From: Elysia chlorotica
Taxonomy: Eukaryota > Mollusca > Gastropoda > Plakobranchidae
Assembly (NCBI GenBank): GCA_003991915.1
Contig: RQTK01000149.1
Location: 423,495 to 487,494 of the forward strand
Length of the DNA: 64,000 nt
Direction: 5' to 3'
Shown here piece by piece: positions 34,701 through 49,603 of this stretch (the first letter of the stretch is position 1; each line of letters opens with the position of its first letter). The position numbers and the translations under genes were made by a program. Under the pieces are notes generated by a model. That model was not told the DNA's origin and made no database searches. It saw nothing but the letters and a program-made list of their open reading frames with translations.

Positions 34701-37700
34701 CTGCCATCGATTGGTCTCGCAGTTCCCTGGCATCGACTGCACTAGAAATCTGAGTCCTTAGTCAGGCGTTTCAGCCCGCTGCATTTCTTGTGTACCCACT
34801 TCTTGCAGCCTTTGCAGAAAATGCTGTTGCTACCTACACCAGTGCAGCAGACAGCACAGGGGAACTCGCCTGAGTTCTGGAGAAGATCCAGGTTATTACC
34901 GCAGATCATGATCTTGGTCTTCCTTGCATTCACTCTCAGACCCTTTTCCTCCATACCTTCCTTCCACGTCAACAGCCTACTGACACATTCCTCAAGTGAC
35001 TCCCTATGATGACTAGGTCGTCAGCATAAAGGTCCTCCCAGGGGACACCAGATCGGAATTCACGAGAAAGGGCTTCAAGAACGACGATAAACAGCAGTGG
35101 ACTGAGTACAGAACCTTGGTGGACTCCAACTTTCACCTCGAACTCTTCACTGTAACCGTCATCTACCCGGACCTGACTCCGTGCATTTGCATACATGCCC
35201 TGGACCAGACGCACAGTCCACTCCTCTACACCAAGTTTCCTCAGTGCCCACCAGATGACTTTCCTAGGGACTCGATCGAATGCTTTCTCCAGGTCCACAA
35301 AAGCCATGTAAAGTCTTTTGTTGGCTGCTAGGTATTTCTCCTGCAGTTGTCTGACAACGAAGATTGCATCTGTTGTGCCGTATTATCTGTTATGTTTTTT
35401 TGGGCCTTATTTCTTTTTCTTCTTATTCTTCTCCTCCTCCTCCCCCCTCCCCCCCCCCCTGTCTCATCTGAAATCCCTCCATTGTATTTGAGAGCTTGGT
35501 ATTCCATTTGTATAAACTAAAACGAAATAAGCAGACCATAATTATTTTTCCTTGTTGCTATTAAAGCAAAAGTAAATAAATAAATGATCTCATCAAGAAT
35601 TTTAATTTCTTTCTTCACAAAACAGTGAGCTGACTGATGTTAAAGAGCATGATCGAAAAGTTACCAAGGAGGCTCAGAAGGCACAAGAAGATGTAAGTCT
35701 AAATACTATTTCTTCAATGTTCATATTTGTTTACAGCAGTGCAAAACAAATGAATCTGCATTTTTTTTATTTTCAATTCACTTTTGGAAGTTCATGTTCT
35801 GATGATTATATGAAAAAATAAACAATAAAAAATCAGGTATAAAGGAAGTTTTAAAAATGATATTTGGGTAAAAATTATATTTGAGCTATTCAATAACATT
35901 ATAAGTAACTTCAAAGTGTTCCCATTCTCTTTTTATTACCCACAATTTAATAGCTCACGCTATAGCTTCTAGTATACAAAGGTTGTAAAGAAAATCTAGA
36001 GCCTGTTTGTTGACAACCTGTCTAATGTTCTCCCCAGCTGCGTAGCGCTCTGATCGAGTCCCAGAAGAACGCGAGCCTGCTTGCCGAGTACCACGACCTG
36101 TATGAGCTGCAGCGCAGGCGGCTGGAGAGACAGGTCTTCATGCTGTCCGAGGAGCGAGAGGTCTGGAGCACAGCAGCCTACAGTCTGGCTCTCAAGGTAG
36201 ATTACTCTTTAAGTCCGGGCCCACTAAATGTTGGTTTTGTAGAAGCGTGAGTAACTGTTATCTTGTCCTATGCATTGCAAATTGTGCTCTTGTGTCCTCT
36301 GAATGTGACCCTTGCAACCCTATGCATACTAATGTGTTTACATATTCAGTGAAGCCAATTTTATGAATTTAACAGATTTTCTGTAAAACAAAAGTAAGCA
36401 GGTTAGAGTTCAATAAAGATCTAATGAGGGGCTTTGTCGCAATTAGTCAGAGATGAGAAATTCAGTGATAAAATAATGATTTAGCTGGCATGACTGAATA
36501 TTTTACTTTTGTTAGCGTTGAGTTTTTAAATTATGACTTAAAAAACGTTTCAATATTTCTTTCTACCATTTTTTGGGGGGGGGAACTGACGATTCAAAAA
36601 TTCTGGTCAGAGAGAAAAGCTCTCTTCCAGTTTAACAAAGGGGTATCCTATACATGGACAGATCGCAAGAGAAAGTCTGACAGAGACAGAGCAGCCCTTC
36701 TGATTCAGCCAGTATGACATGTGCTCAACCAGCAGGAAACAGGGGACAGAACTTGAGACCTAGAACTAAGTGTTTGTATTGATCAAAAGAAAAAAAAATC
36801 ACAGCATGGGAGCAACAGATAGGGCAAGGAGGAATACACAAGAAAAATTCAGATGACCTGAACAGTAATAAAAAACGCCCTTTCTATACAGCGCCCATAT
36901 GCTTTGCCGAAACAATAAAAATTGCCACTCTGCTATTGGCTTCCATAAAAATGAAAGATTTTGGCAAAAGCCTTTACCCACTAAACTGCATTGATGGAGA
37001 GTTTTTCCTTGCTAGGAAAGACCGATCAGTTTGTTACTAAATTGATTTTGCATGGTGTTAATGTTATTCAGGCAGCCAACTCTAAGTGAAAAACTCTGTG
37101 CTTTCTGCAGGTAACAGAAGAATACCAGCTTAACACAGCCAAACGCTTGCAGCTCAGTGAGAAGGGGTGGGTGAAGATGGCCAATCATTTCACCATACTG
37201 CTCAGCGACAGGGACACAGACCTCCTCACAAAGATCCAGGTAAACGTTACAGCCCATTAGTATAGCTTAGTGTAACATGAGAACATGAAATGAGTTGAGT
37301 TAGTTACTAAATATCCAACATCAGCACTATACAGGCTATGTTGTGGACCGTTCACAAGGCTAATATCTGACAATTTTACCTGAACTCTTGTTTTCTGACA
37401 ACACTGTTTAGATTGTAAATTTTTGTTAGTCTTGGCCTCAACAAAACTAGAGACAAAGGGAAAACGAAGTAGTTGATGCATTATACAGAGCAGACAAAGG
37501 GAATCAATACACTTAATCAAAACTAGTATTTCAAGGGAAACAGCTCAGTGCTAACAAACTAACACAAAACAATACATGATTATTTCCCTTACATCATAAT
37601 TGGTTTAAATTGAGGGCAAACTACATCTCTATCCTGGTGCTGTGCATAAAATGAAAAAGATGAAACTTAAACACTCACAAAGATCTAGGGAAATGATGGC

Positions 37701-40700
37701 CTAGCACTGCAAGAGCCTGTCATATTGAACTGAGAGAACATATCAGGCTCTATTCTGCTGCTGTGATAAAAAAGAACAAGAATGAACTTTAAATGTAGTT
37801 AATGATATCAGGCAGATTCAACTTTGATCACATTACAAAATAATTGCTATGATTACCTTATCTTTCAATGTTCTATTGGAAAAACAAAAGAAAAAAGAAT
37901 AACATTGGGTTTATATATTTCTCATCTTGTTATAAAAAACAACAGAAAAACACAACACAATGAAGTGGAAGAATATTTGGTTCATTCAAGACTAATTTGT
38001 TTTAGCAGGCAGTTAAGACATAGACTGCCTATTGCACAATCAAATATTCTGCCAACCCTATGGAATTTCATAACTTTGTAAAAATGTTATACATAAGTAA
38101 AATTATTACACATTTTTCATAAAGAAAAGGCAATATGAATTTTGACGTTAGTCAAAGAGGCATATGTTCACCATTTTGAAAATTCAAAGATTATAAAAAA
38201 AAGCAGCTTAAGTGATAATCACCAAAGGGAAATAAAGAAAACCATAATTATCAGCCTTTCTATCTCACCAACCCATCTCTGCAGAGCTACGTCGAGAACT
38301 GGCGTGACCTCATCGAGGACTTCAACATTGCACTCAGACAACGAGAAGACGAGATGAAGGAAAGTCTGAAAGGCGTCAGGACCAGCATTGAGAGCACTCT
38401 GAAAACTTTCCAGACCAGATTTGTGTAGGTCAACGCTCTGGTTTTACCAGGCAATAATCAGGCATATTTTCCTATCGTAATATTATTATATTATTCATTG
38501 TTTACGTATGTTTGTATTCAAGAATATTATGACAGAGTTGTGGATAAGCTTGCATAATGGAAAATTTGTTCTAATAAAAATTGACTCCATTTTGGAATAT
38601 TATGTATTATAAAATTTATATCTCTTTCTCATGGCAACTAAATAGCAGAACTTTTTTCCTGTTTTTGCAAGCATTATTTAACAATGAAATAATTTTCCCA
38701 TGAGAGCCAGGCTGAGGTGTATCACACACACATATTGATGACAATATACACTCTCTTAGGTTCAATATTTCAACACTTACACAGTTTTAAGTGCTTGTAT
38801 TACTATATCCTAAATCTTTACAGAGACACAGAGAACGGGTCTGTGCGTCGCCCAGACGACGATTTTGTTCGGACCCTTCTCAGTGGCATCAAGTCTTGGG
38901 ATGAGGTTCGTCAGATTAGGTCCAGAGGCATGATTTCGCTGATTTAGTATTATCAAATAATCACTTAAAGAGTCTAGGGCAGTAGAAAATTGGTCCTAAA
39001 TGTTGACCATGATTTCCTATTTGACTTGGCCTTTGTTACTCGTTTCCACTGCTAGTACACATTTACACTATACCTGTTATTGTGTTAAAAAAATAACAAC
39101 TTTTATATGTGCTGATTTCAGGATTGTATAAATCTTCTGTTAAGGTTTACATATTTTTTGCAAATGCCCTCTGTCAAGGTTTACATACTTTTTGTAAAAA
39201 CCTTCTGTAAAGGTTGACATATTTTTTGTATTATTGTATAAATAATAAATGTCTTCTGTTTTTTTGTGTGTAAATGTCTTCTGTTTTTTTGTGTGTAAAT
39301 GTCTTCTGTACTTGTGTGTAAATGTCCTCTATACTCGTGTGTTAATGTCTCCTGCACTTTTGTGTGAATGCCTTATGTCAAGGTTAACATAGTTTTGTTC
39401 CCTCCCTGAACCCCCCAGGCCATCGTGCGAGAGACGGACGTGTATGGGGGAGACAACTTGCTCAACAGTCAGGAGGAGTTGGCCCAAATCCGCCGTGAGA
39501 TGGATGGCTGGACAGACGCGGCTCTCAAAGTTTTTGGTCGACATCGCGGCCCCGACAACAAGACCCATCAGGATCAGCACAACATGAATGCTCTGAACGA
39601 GGTTTGTTGGGGAATGTGTATGGAGGGGATAGAGGGACAGGTACTTGGCCTTGCTTGGTTTCTTAATGTCCGTCATTAGCAACTAAGCCATAGCAAGCTA
39701 TTGTTTAGTCTTGCCATGGATGGAGATGTTTTTTTTGTTTCTTAACGTTCATCATAGCCCATTAAGCTATTATGGTGGTAGTTTTTCAAGTCTTCCTCTT
39801 ACAAAATGTAGATACCAAGACTTCTGTCTTAAATTTTTACATTATGCTTACACCAACGCAATCAGTACGAAACAAGGCGGGCTGATTAGAGAAACAATGG
39901 GGGACCTCCCGATCAAGAACTGCATGTTCTGTTTTTCATCAACCTTGTTTTCTATATTTGGCGTGGCAAACAATGAGAGAGTAACACATTGATAATATTG
40001 TGTATTGCATTTTACTACTATTAAAAGCTAGCATTGCACTAATTACAAAACTTTTGTTCTTACTGAAAGTTGAAAATGCATGTTGTTCTTCTCATCATAT
40101 CGTTTTAAGTTATAGAAGTTTTCAGTGATTTAGAATGAGGCAATTAAAAGTGATGAAAACCACCTCATGCTCAGTTTGCTCTGTTAAAACATTGGCAACT
40201 TTGATTCACTCTCAACCTGAGACAAGACAGGAAAAGACAAACCTCTATAGAAGGTCTCATCTATCCGTCTTGTAACAAAGTATTTTTAACTAGAAATATA
40301 CATTCCCTTCTCTCAGGAACTAAAATCACAGAGGGTTGTCTTTCCTGTTTATATGTTCTCTAGAGAGTTAGAAGCGTATCACACTCATATCGATGACAAT
40401 CTACACTCTCTAAGGTTGAATATATGTTGACAACTACACACTTTTAAGTGCTTCTCTTACTATACCCTAAATCTTTACAGAGACACAGAGAACGGGTCTG
40501 TGCGTCGTCCAGATGACGATTTTGTCCGGACCCTTCTCAGTGGCATCAAGTCTTGGGATGAGGTTCGTCAGTTTAAGTCTAGAGTCGTGATTTTGCTGAT
40601 TTAGTATTGTCAAATAAGTACATAAAGAGTCTAGGGCAGTAGAAAAGTGGTCCTAAATGTTGACAATTGTTTCCCTTTTGACTTGGCCTTTGCTACTCGT

Positions 40701-43700
40701 TTCCACTGCTTGTACACATTTACACCATACCTGTTATTGTGTTAAAAAAAATAACAATTTTTAAATGTGCTGATTTCAGGATTGTATAAATCTTCTGTTA
40801 AGGTTTATATATTTTTTGCAAATGCCCTCTGTCAAGGTTTACATACTTTTTGTAAATACCTTCTGTAAAGGTTGACATATTTTTTGTATAAATAATAAAT
40901 GTCTTCTGTTTTTTGTGTGTAAATGTCCTCTGTACTTGTGTGTAAATGTATTCTGTATTATTTGTACATATCTCCTGCACTTTTGTGTGAATGCCTTATG
41001 TCAAGGTTAACATAGTTTTGTTCCCTCTCTGAACCCCCAGGCCATCGTGCGAGAGACGGACGTGTATGGGGGAGACAACTTGCTCAACAGTCAGGAGGAG
41101 TTGGCCCAGATCCGCCGTGAGATGGATGGCTGGACAGACGCAGCTCTCAAAGTTTTTGGTCGACATCGCGGCCCCGACAACAAGACCCATCAGGATCAGC
41201 ACAACATGAATGCTCTGAACGAGGTTTGTTGGGGACTGTGTAATGGAGGGGATAGAAAGACAGGTATTTCGCCTTGCTTGGTTTGCTTTCTTGGTTTTTA
41301 AACGTCCATTATTAGCAACTAAGCTATATCAGGTTATTGTTTAGTCTTGCCATGGATGGAGATGTTTGTTGCTAAGCGTCCAATGGCAGCACCATATAGA
41401 CTATTTTGTGGACGAGTCCTAAGACTGAAGTCTAACCTTTTTTGTGCTACCACAGAGAGACAGTGTGGTGATAACAGGAATTCTGTCTCAGCTGTTCACA
41501 TTATACTGACACAGACCCAAGCAGTAGGGGACAAAACCTGAGACCTCCCGATTAGGAGACCAATGCTCCGCCACTTGCGTCAGATCAGCCCACTTGTTGG
41601 GAACTGTATATGGAGGGGTTGGCATGACAAGTATTTGCTTTTTTTGTTTTGTTTCTTAACGTTCATCAATAGCCCAGTAAGCTATTATGGTGGTAGTTTT
41701 TTTAAGTCTTACCTCTAACAGAATGTAGATGCCAAGACTTCTGTCTTAACTTATCACATTATGCTTACACTAATGCAATCAGTACGGAACAAGGCGGGCT
41801 GATTAGAGAAACAATGGGGGATCTCCCGATCAAGAACTGCATGTTCTGTTTTTCATCAACCTTGTTCTCTATATTTGGCATGGCAAACAAATAGAGAGTA
41901 ACACATTGATCATTGAGTATTGCATTTTTGTTTTTTCTAAAACTTGAAGATGTCCTTCTTATTGTCATTTTAAGTTATAGAAGTTTTCAATGACTTGGAA
42001 TGAGGCAGTCAAAAGTGATGAAATCCACTTTATGCTCAGTTTTCTCTGTCAAAACATTGGCAACTTTTATTCACTCTCAACCTGAGACAAGACAAGAAAA
42101 GACAAACCTCTATAGAAGGTCTCATCTATCCGTCTTGTAACAAAGTATTTTTTAACTAGAAATATACATTCCCTTCTCTCAGGAACCAATATCACAGAGG
42201 GTTGTCTTTCCTTTTATATGTTCTCTAGAGAGTCCTAGAAAGTTTGCAGTGCCAACGACTGAGACAAAATTAACCATCATTGCCTTTTGTGTTTGTTTGC
42301 TCAGTGGAAGAAAGAAAAATACTCATAATACAAACAGCAGGGTGTCTATATGAATTTTTGTAGCTGTTCAACTAATTAACTGACCAAAATATTTTGGTTG
42401 GGTCTACTTTACACAAATTAAATTTGTTCATCTCATAGCCAGCAAAATTTGTCTCAGTGATCAAGCAGCAAAATAAATAAAATAACACTTAAAACTGATT
42501 TTTTAAACTTTTACAGGAAGTTGACCAACTGTTAACCCAGTTTCATCACAGAATCAGCGGAGAAAATGGTATGATTAGTTGTGTTTATTTATTTTACAAT
42601 AGCGAAATAAATGGTGAAACAAAGAAGTAAACTTGTGAGGCATTTAGATAAAATTATTCTAAAAATGCAAGTATGGGATGAAAAACTATATCATTCTTTT
42701 TGGATATTTACAGCATTATTGAAGAAGGTATTGGTTCAGGTATTTCTATTTGAGGTACTTATATGAAAAAGTAAAAGCTATAACTGTATCCCCCACATCC
42801 CTCAGTTAAAAATTTTCCCTCAAATTAAGGCCAGTACTTTTTAACGTAGGTATGGATTCTCTTTTCCATTTCCAAACGTCTATAGGTTGTTAATATAATA
42901 GCTTATCTCAATTTTTCTTTGTTTTGATTAGTTACCTGTGTTTTTACCGTCACCTCTTCAGGTGTCGCTGGATTGATCATTAACCTGCAGAGCTCTTTGG
43001 AAACCTGGGAGACAAAAGTGACATCTCATGCACAAGGGACACTACCTTTGCCCGACACGGAATGGGGCGCCATCTACCAAACTCTGGAAGAGTGGCTGGT
43101 CCTGGTGCAGCAGGCGTATGAGTATGTGGGCACCAGCCAGAGAGATGAAGATAGACAAGATGGCCGCCCGCATGTCAGGTAGTGCAGGGAGAAGAGAAAG
43201 TAGTGGTCAAAGAGAGAGAGAGAGGGGGAAGTGGGGGAAGACGTAGCTGAGATCCAAAAAGCATGACATGAAAATAATTATTCTGACCCTTTTAATGGTT
43301 TTTAAGTGAATTTTTCAGTTTCCTTTTAAGAGGTTAAGAGGAGAATAAAATAGAATAAAATGAAAAAAATAAAAATAAAAAAAATGTCTGGCATGTTAGA
43401 TCTATTCGTAAGATATCCAAACATTAAATTCAAGTTTTAAGAATATTAAAAGGTAATCTAATTTTTTTAAATAATAAAAAAATATGTGAAAACAATAACA
43501 AAAACAAAGAGACGAAAATGGATCTCAGTTTATAGCCAGGGATCTGTTGATTCCTCTCACTCTCTGTAAGTTAGGTCTGGAGACAGGTTGGAATTTAAAT
43601 GAAAAGTCTGGAATAAATAGTCCTGTATGAAAATAAATAAATACATGTAAGAAAGCCATCTATTCCCAATATTTCTCTTCAAGATTGGTCACAAAGACAT

Positions 43701-46700
43701 ACTAAAATATTGAAAATTCAACAATTTTCTTCAAATGTTTCTTTTTTTCTTTCATTTTTTTTTTTCAACATTTATAAACGCAATCCCTCAAAGATACCGT
43801 ATAATTATCATGATGCTGTTAAACAATCAGGCACCAGCAAGCTTTCTGTGTGGACTTGAACATCACACCAAACTAGTTTTGGTGATGGTTTGTGTTGGCT
43901 TGCACTTTGTTGTTGACACCTGACCTTGAAGGAAGATCTGACCTCCGATTGGCTGATGAATCTCAGACAGAACTCTCATTTGATTCATTGTCTTCAAACC
44001 TTGTGCAAATATATCAATTTATTGAAGAGATACAAGTATTTGCTGTAGGAAATAGTACACAATTTTATCTATATTATTTATCAGATATATACTTAGCCTA
44101 CATATAATACTATTATTCAGACCAAAATTATGGCAATAGTAAAAGAGACAAAAAGATCATACAAATTCTTTTTCTTGAAACAAATTTCTCTTCTTTTGTA
44201 CTTTCGACATGTGAACTTTTCACTAATTGGTGTGTACAAAAATCATTATTGTTTTAAAGTAAAACTCTGTTCTGACCTATTATCTCTGCAATAGGCATCC
44301 ACAGAAGGCAAAGCAGGGAAGCCGATTCATGTAAAACAATTTGTAAAGTTTCCCCGTGTAGTCGTAGCCATAACATGTTACTTACCGTTCTCCCAACGTA
44401 TGTGGTCAAATTTAACCTTTGCTCTACTTCTTTGGAGATCGGAAACACCTTCCTCTGCACGTCTCTACCCTACCCATCACTTTAGTTTTCAATCACACCT
44501 TTGGACAAATATCAACTATCCCTCTATGTTAACACTTCCCTTGGCTTTGAATGGCTGCATTGAATATAAATAATGTTAACTTTATAACTTTATGAATTGC
44601 TTTGCGTGCACGGTTTGTCTCCAGACTTATCTCTCTTGTTTCTCTCCCCTGACTGGCGGGTATGGCCGGTCCCAGCTTTGGTTGTAAGCTAGCATCGAGT
44701 CTTCAGGCCAGACCAGTGTAGATCAGCTACTTTATATTATTTTCTTTTAACACCATTACTGCAATGGTTGACTAAGTCGCTATATTATATAGATAAGCGA
44801 TTCTCAGCTTTCTTTACTTTGACAATGTGCTAAAAATGTCTCTTATATTCCTTGATATTTATATGTTGTATGAGGATGTATATTGAGGTAACAAATTATG
44901 ATGTAGATATGTTTGCATTCCGCCAGACTTTTACAGAAATTCTTTACATTTCCTGTAAAGTGCTAGTAGATGATTTCCTAAAAAAGCAGTGGCACTGCAT
45001 TCAGCTAGTAAAAATTGACCCTCTTACCCCATTCTAGCTCCAGTCACATTTTATTTCATTGCCAAAAGAGAGGTTTACAGTTGAAAAGTCTTTTCAATAA
45101 ATCAGTAACACAAAAAAATATCAGCTAGAAATTGGATTCTAATCACAATTTTTTTCTATGATTTTGTGATGATCTCTACATTGTTTCATACTATCTTTTA
45201 ACTTTTGGAACTCTGGTGCTTCTGCTCTTTCCTAACTAATTCCTCTTCATTGTCTGTAAACTTTCATCATCATTTATAATTTTTTATCTTTCTGTCTCTT
45301 TATCTGGGACAAAACCCATTGAATTTCAGTTTGTCTGCCTTCTACCTGTCTTTCTGTCTGCCTGTCTCTATCTGTTAGCGATGCACATTAGCCCTGCCTC
45401 TCCTCTCACTTGTTTCATCTCTTATTGAGCCATCACTCTGCGCCCCATTACATATAGTTGTGACCAGCACAAAGTAAGGATAAGAAGATCACTGACTTTT
45501 CAAACCTGAAATGACAAAAATATGTAAATGTATTTTTACCAAATTTAAATTACCAAAAGAAAATGCAAAACAGTGGTATCAGATTGTCAAAATATTTATC
45601 TACAAAACAATTCCCCTTGTTTCGTTATAATTTTTACAATATGCTAGAGCTACCAGCCTTATGCCAAAAAAGTGTATTTGTTCACAGTTTATTACAAATG
45701 TTTGGCTAAAGTTTTACACTTTGCTGGCTTGTTAGGATGGCATCTTTGGCCTGTTTGTTTCTCTTCTTATTTGAGATGGTCATAACTCTTGAACAGCCCA
45801 GTCCTTGTGACCCTTAAATCCACAGATGTTTTATAAACTAAACCTGGGATTGAAACTGGTGACTTGTGATCATCCTTCACTTCAGTAATTCTCTGACTTT
45901 CTGACTCATTCCATTTTTCCACTCACATTTTATAAAAGTTATTTTGTTGTTCTTTAATTAGTTACCAAATTGTAAGTGTATCACACGTATCAAATGTTCA
46001 TTTAACTGTTAAACTGCCTATTTTTTAGTTTTACTATTGCTAAAATTTATTATCAGAGTTTTACAAAGATTTTCATTGGCTGCTTAAGTGAACACAGCTT
46101 TTCTGGATATAAAATGCATATTTAGCTCACTGTTATATAGTAGCTATTCTAGTTCTATCTGTCTATGTAAAATCATACACATAATAATAGTTAAAACCAA
46201 ACATATCCCTCTCCGTGTTATATTATAGACTATCTAGTTCTCTGTGTTTTATGGCAGATAAGACCCATAATGAAATCTGCTTGCCTAATTTCTCTTGTCA
46301 TAATAATGTAGTGAATCTACCTACTCCATATACAATCAGACTTTAATAGAAAGAAGCTTTGCAGTTTAAGCTAGAGGGATTATACTTGTTGCTTTATTTG
46401 ATGTTGCATTTGTATCAGACTGTTGTTGAAGAGGTTAAGTATGCATTTTGAACAAATTACATGCTTGTAATGTTTATGAATATTTGTTTCACCCAAAGTT
46501 CACTTTGATTATTATATTGCAATACGTTTGGAAATATAAATTTTGATTTCTGTGAGAATATGTGAAACCAATATCTTATTTCACCCACTGGCAAAGTGGT
46601 AATTTTGTGTGATAACATCAATTGCAGCAGAAATCCAGCGTTGATAAGTAAATCACTTTCTGCATGTGATCCCATAATAACCTTTAATATGTATTTATGT

Positions 46701-49564
46701 TATATGTTGACCACTGCACAAGTGTAACATATTACCAAGCACCATTTTTCTGCATAAACCTGTGATAGAGACGTTGGGTGAGATGTTAAATGATTTGTTA
46801 TGCTGGCCATAAGGTGATTCCCTGTGACTCAACAGTTCACTTTCATTGAGGCGTAATAGACCTTTGTGTTCACAAACTTACCTACAAGATTATTCCACTT
46901 CTTGTTTTTTTTTAATCTCAATGGTCCTGACATGTTTACGGACATATTTGTGTAGTTTTGCTTTAAACAATAAATGCTGATGTTGTAGGCATATTGAGGA
47001 TGCAGTAAAGCTATAATTAACACTGCAGAATACGTCAAAGTGAATATCTTTTTAAATACAAGCTGAGACCTAATGAAGAAGACAGTATATGAAACAGTAA
47101 ATGAAGAATTTTAACAGATACATGGATATCCAAAGTAAACAAGTTAGATATGCCTTTTAGTGTTATCAGTTATATAAGCTCATGATAAACAAACGAAAAT
47201 ATATAGTGATAAGTTACTATCATTCAAATAACGGAACTGAGATAAATAGCAGCAAGAATGAAAACAATTATTGAAAAACAACAAACTATATAATTGATTT
47301 GCATAAATTCAAAGAGCAAGTTTGAACTAAACTCTCACATATTTGAAGTTTTTGATTCATTGTAATTTTAATTTTTGATGATTGAATTTGCTTTAAAAAA
47401 GAAGCAGAATCAAGAAACACTTATTCATCTTTGAAGCATTCCATAAAAAAAAAGAAATATAACATGAATACTGACAATAATTTGATATTTGAATCTTTGT
47501 AATGTGAAATTAACTGACTGAAAACAAAAAAAAGATCGAGCAGCACTAACTCATTATAATACTGTTATAATTTCCCAACACTGATTAACATATACATCTG
47601 TTCTGTTCCCTTTGAAAAGTATCGACATTCACGATGTGGTCCGGAAGACACAGAAGTGGGCGACCACAGCCAGCAACTCTATCGACAGCGAGGACGCAAA
47701 GCTCGTCGAGCAGGTAATGTTTCGCTATGTGCTTGGATTGTATAGTTTGTATCTCTGAACATTATACCGACCATCGTAGGCCAAATTTTATTACTTTAGC
47801 AGGAAGGAGGTTTATATTTGGCTTTTTTCCTAAATAAATAAATTATTATTATACTTTAATCTTCTCTAAATCATGTTGGTGTAATAACTGGATTCTTTGA
47901 TTTTTCAGGAGGATAGAAACAGGAACAATTTTATTAGTCTTATTTTAAAGTTATTTTTGGCTTTTTTGTGGTTTACACTGAATACATTTAGAGGTGTAAA
48001 TTATATATTATCATTCTGTTAGTTATCCATAACAGAAGAGATTCTTCTTCTCAATCAAAACAGAAAGTTTTCCACAAATGAAATGCAAAGCATAAGTGAA
48101 TAGATATGTACGTCAATCTATCAAAATAGTTAGATCTAAATCTATGTCATTACCTCCTCTCTGGTTTGTTATACTAGCTTATTTCACCACGAGTGCAATC
48201 GCTCCTTAGGTTTCCTCCCTTCATTCGGAGATGGTGCGCTGGATGGTGCAGGTGCTGCTGCGACTGGCCCCAGACAAGGAGGGTAACTCTAAAGAAGCGG
48301 CTGAGATGGCGCTACTGGGCACTGTGTCCATTCCTCAACTCATCGAGGTGGTCAAGACGCTGTTTGAGTCAATCGAGGCCTTCTCCAACTATGTCACTCT
48401 GTGAGAATTTTGAATTGATACATTAGCTTTTTTCAAGTTCTGTATCAGCTAACATTTAGGCTTTGAGTGAACAAAGACATTAAAGTAATTTGTTGAGATT
48501 TCTATGCAATGGAAAAAACAAAGTCACTTAATCAATTTTTAGAAAAGGAAATGACAGCTCTCCACTAAACCAAGTTTGTCTGACTTGACCAGACATTTTT
48601 GTCATTATTCAACATCATTCATGTTTTATTCTTGACTCGTCATTTCTGTCCTTGTTTGACATCATTCATGTTCCATTATTAACTTAACATATCTGTCATT
48701 AGCTGATGTCATTCATGTTTTATTCTCAACTTGATAATTTCCTATTTTTCTGCAGCTGCTGTAACGGAATCGTTATGGAGAATACCCAAGCTAGACAAGA
48801 CAACAATGAAGAAAACGCCGACCACGAGCTCAAAGATCTGGCTAAACTTCGGGTCAGTCAAACAGCTTCAATCATCCTTGTACAGATCGCAATTTACATT
48901 CATGTACTCTTTAACACAAATTGAGATTTTGCAATCTTAATACAGTGGACAACACTGTTTTATCTCAGTTTTCTTAATTCATCTCTCTAAAGTCACTTTT
49001 TAAAAATTTTGCAGTGAAGAGGTTTGTAGCTAGCTTTTTTCTGATAAATTATTTCCAATCTAAACAGTAATTGATTTGACTTAAAAACGTTTCTGAATAT
49101 TCAATTCCTGCCAATTTAAAAGAAGCTGAAAAAATTATTTGAGTCTTGATTTAAAAAATATAAAATTTTGGCTCCCTTTTGACTTATCCCAATATGGCTA
49201 CGTGTTTAGAGGGATTAAAAGCCTTGTCTTATTCACTTAGAGCTCAATATTCATAAAGGGCCTACTAAGGTGCAAATTTCTCAGTCTTGTCTGCTCCATC
49301 AGTCTTATGCTTGCTTATTATGAGATTATTGTTTGATGTTACTGACCAATGGAGGGTATACTGCTACATTGTTTGAACGATGGGTCTTTGAGGTATTTTA
49401 TGATTTGAGAACACTGCCCTTTGTCTATAGAGGTTGAGATGAAGCGCTAAGGGAATCAGAATGAGGATTGGCATCTACTCTCTCTGACCAATCAGCGGTA
49501 AGGGATATGGCAGCTACTCTATCTGATATGACCAATAGGTGCAAGGTTGGGTGTATGACATCAT

Positions 49565-49603
<39 letters not shown>

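Noticed and set aside
34022-35307. Host gene on the minus strand with 219- and 112-codon open frames
   Set aside because: Motifs are those of a non-LTR reverse transcriptase and its C-terminal domain, 5'-truncated and bounded by direct repeats.
40481-41223. Exons 15' and 16' simply added after exons 15 and 16 in AXDND1
   Set aside because: Exon 16 ends in phase 0 and exon 15' needs phase 2, so serial inclusion shifts the frame and stops early.
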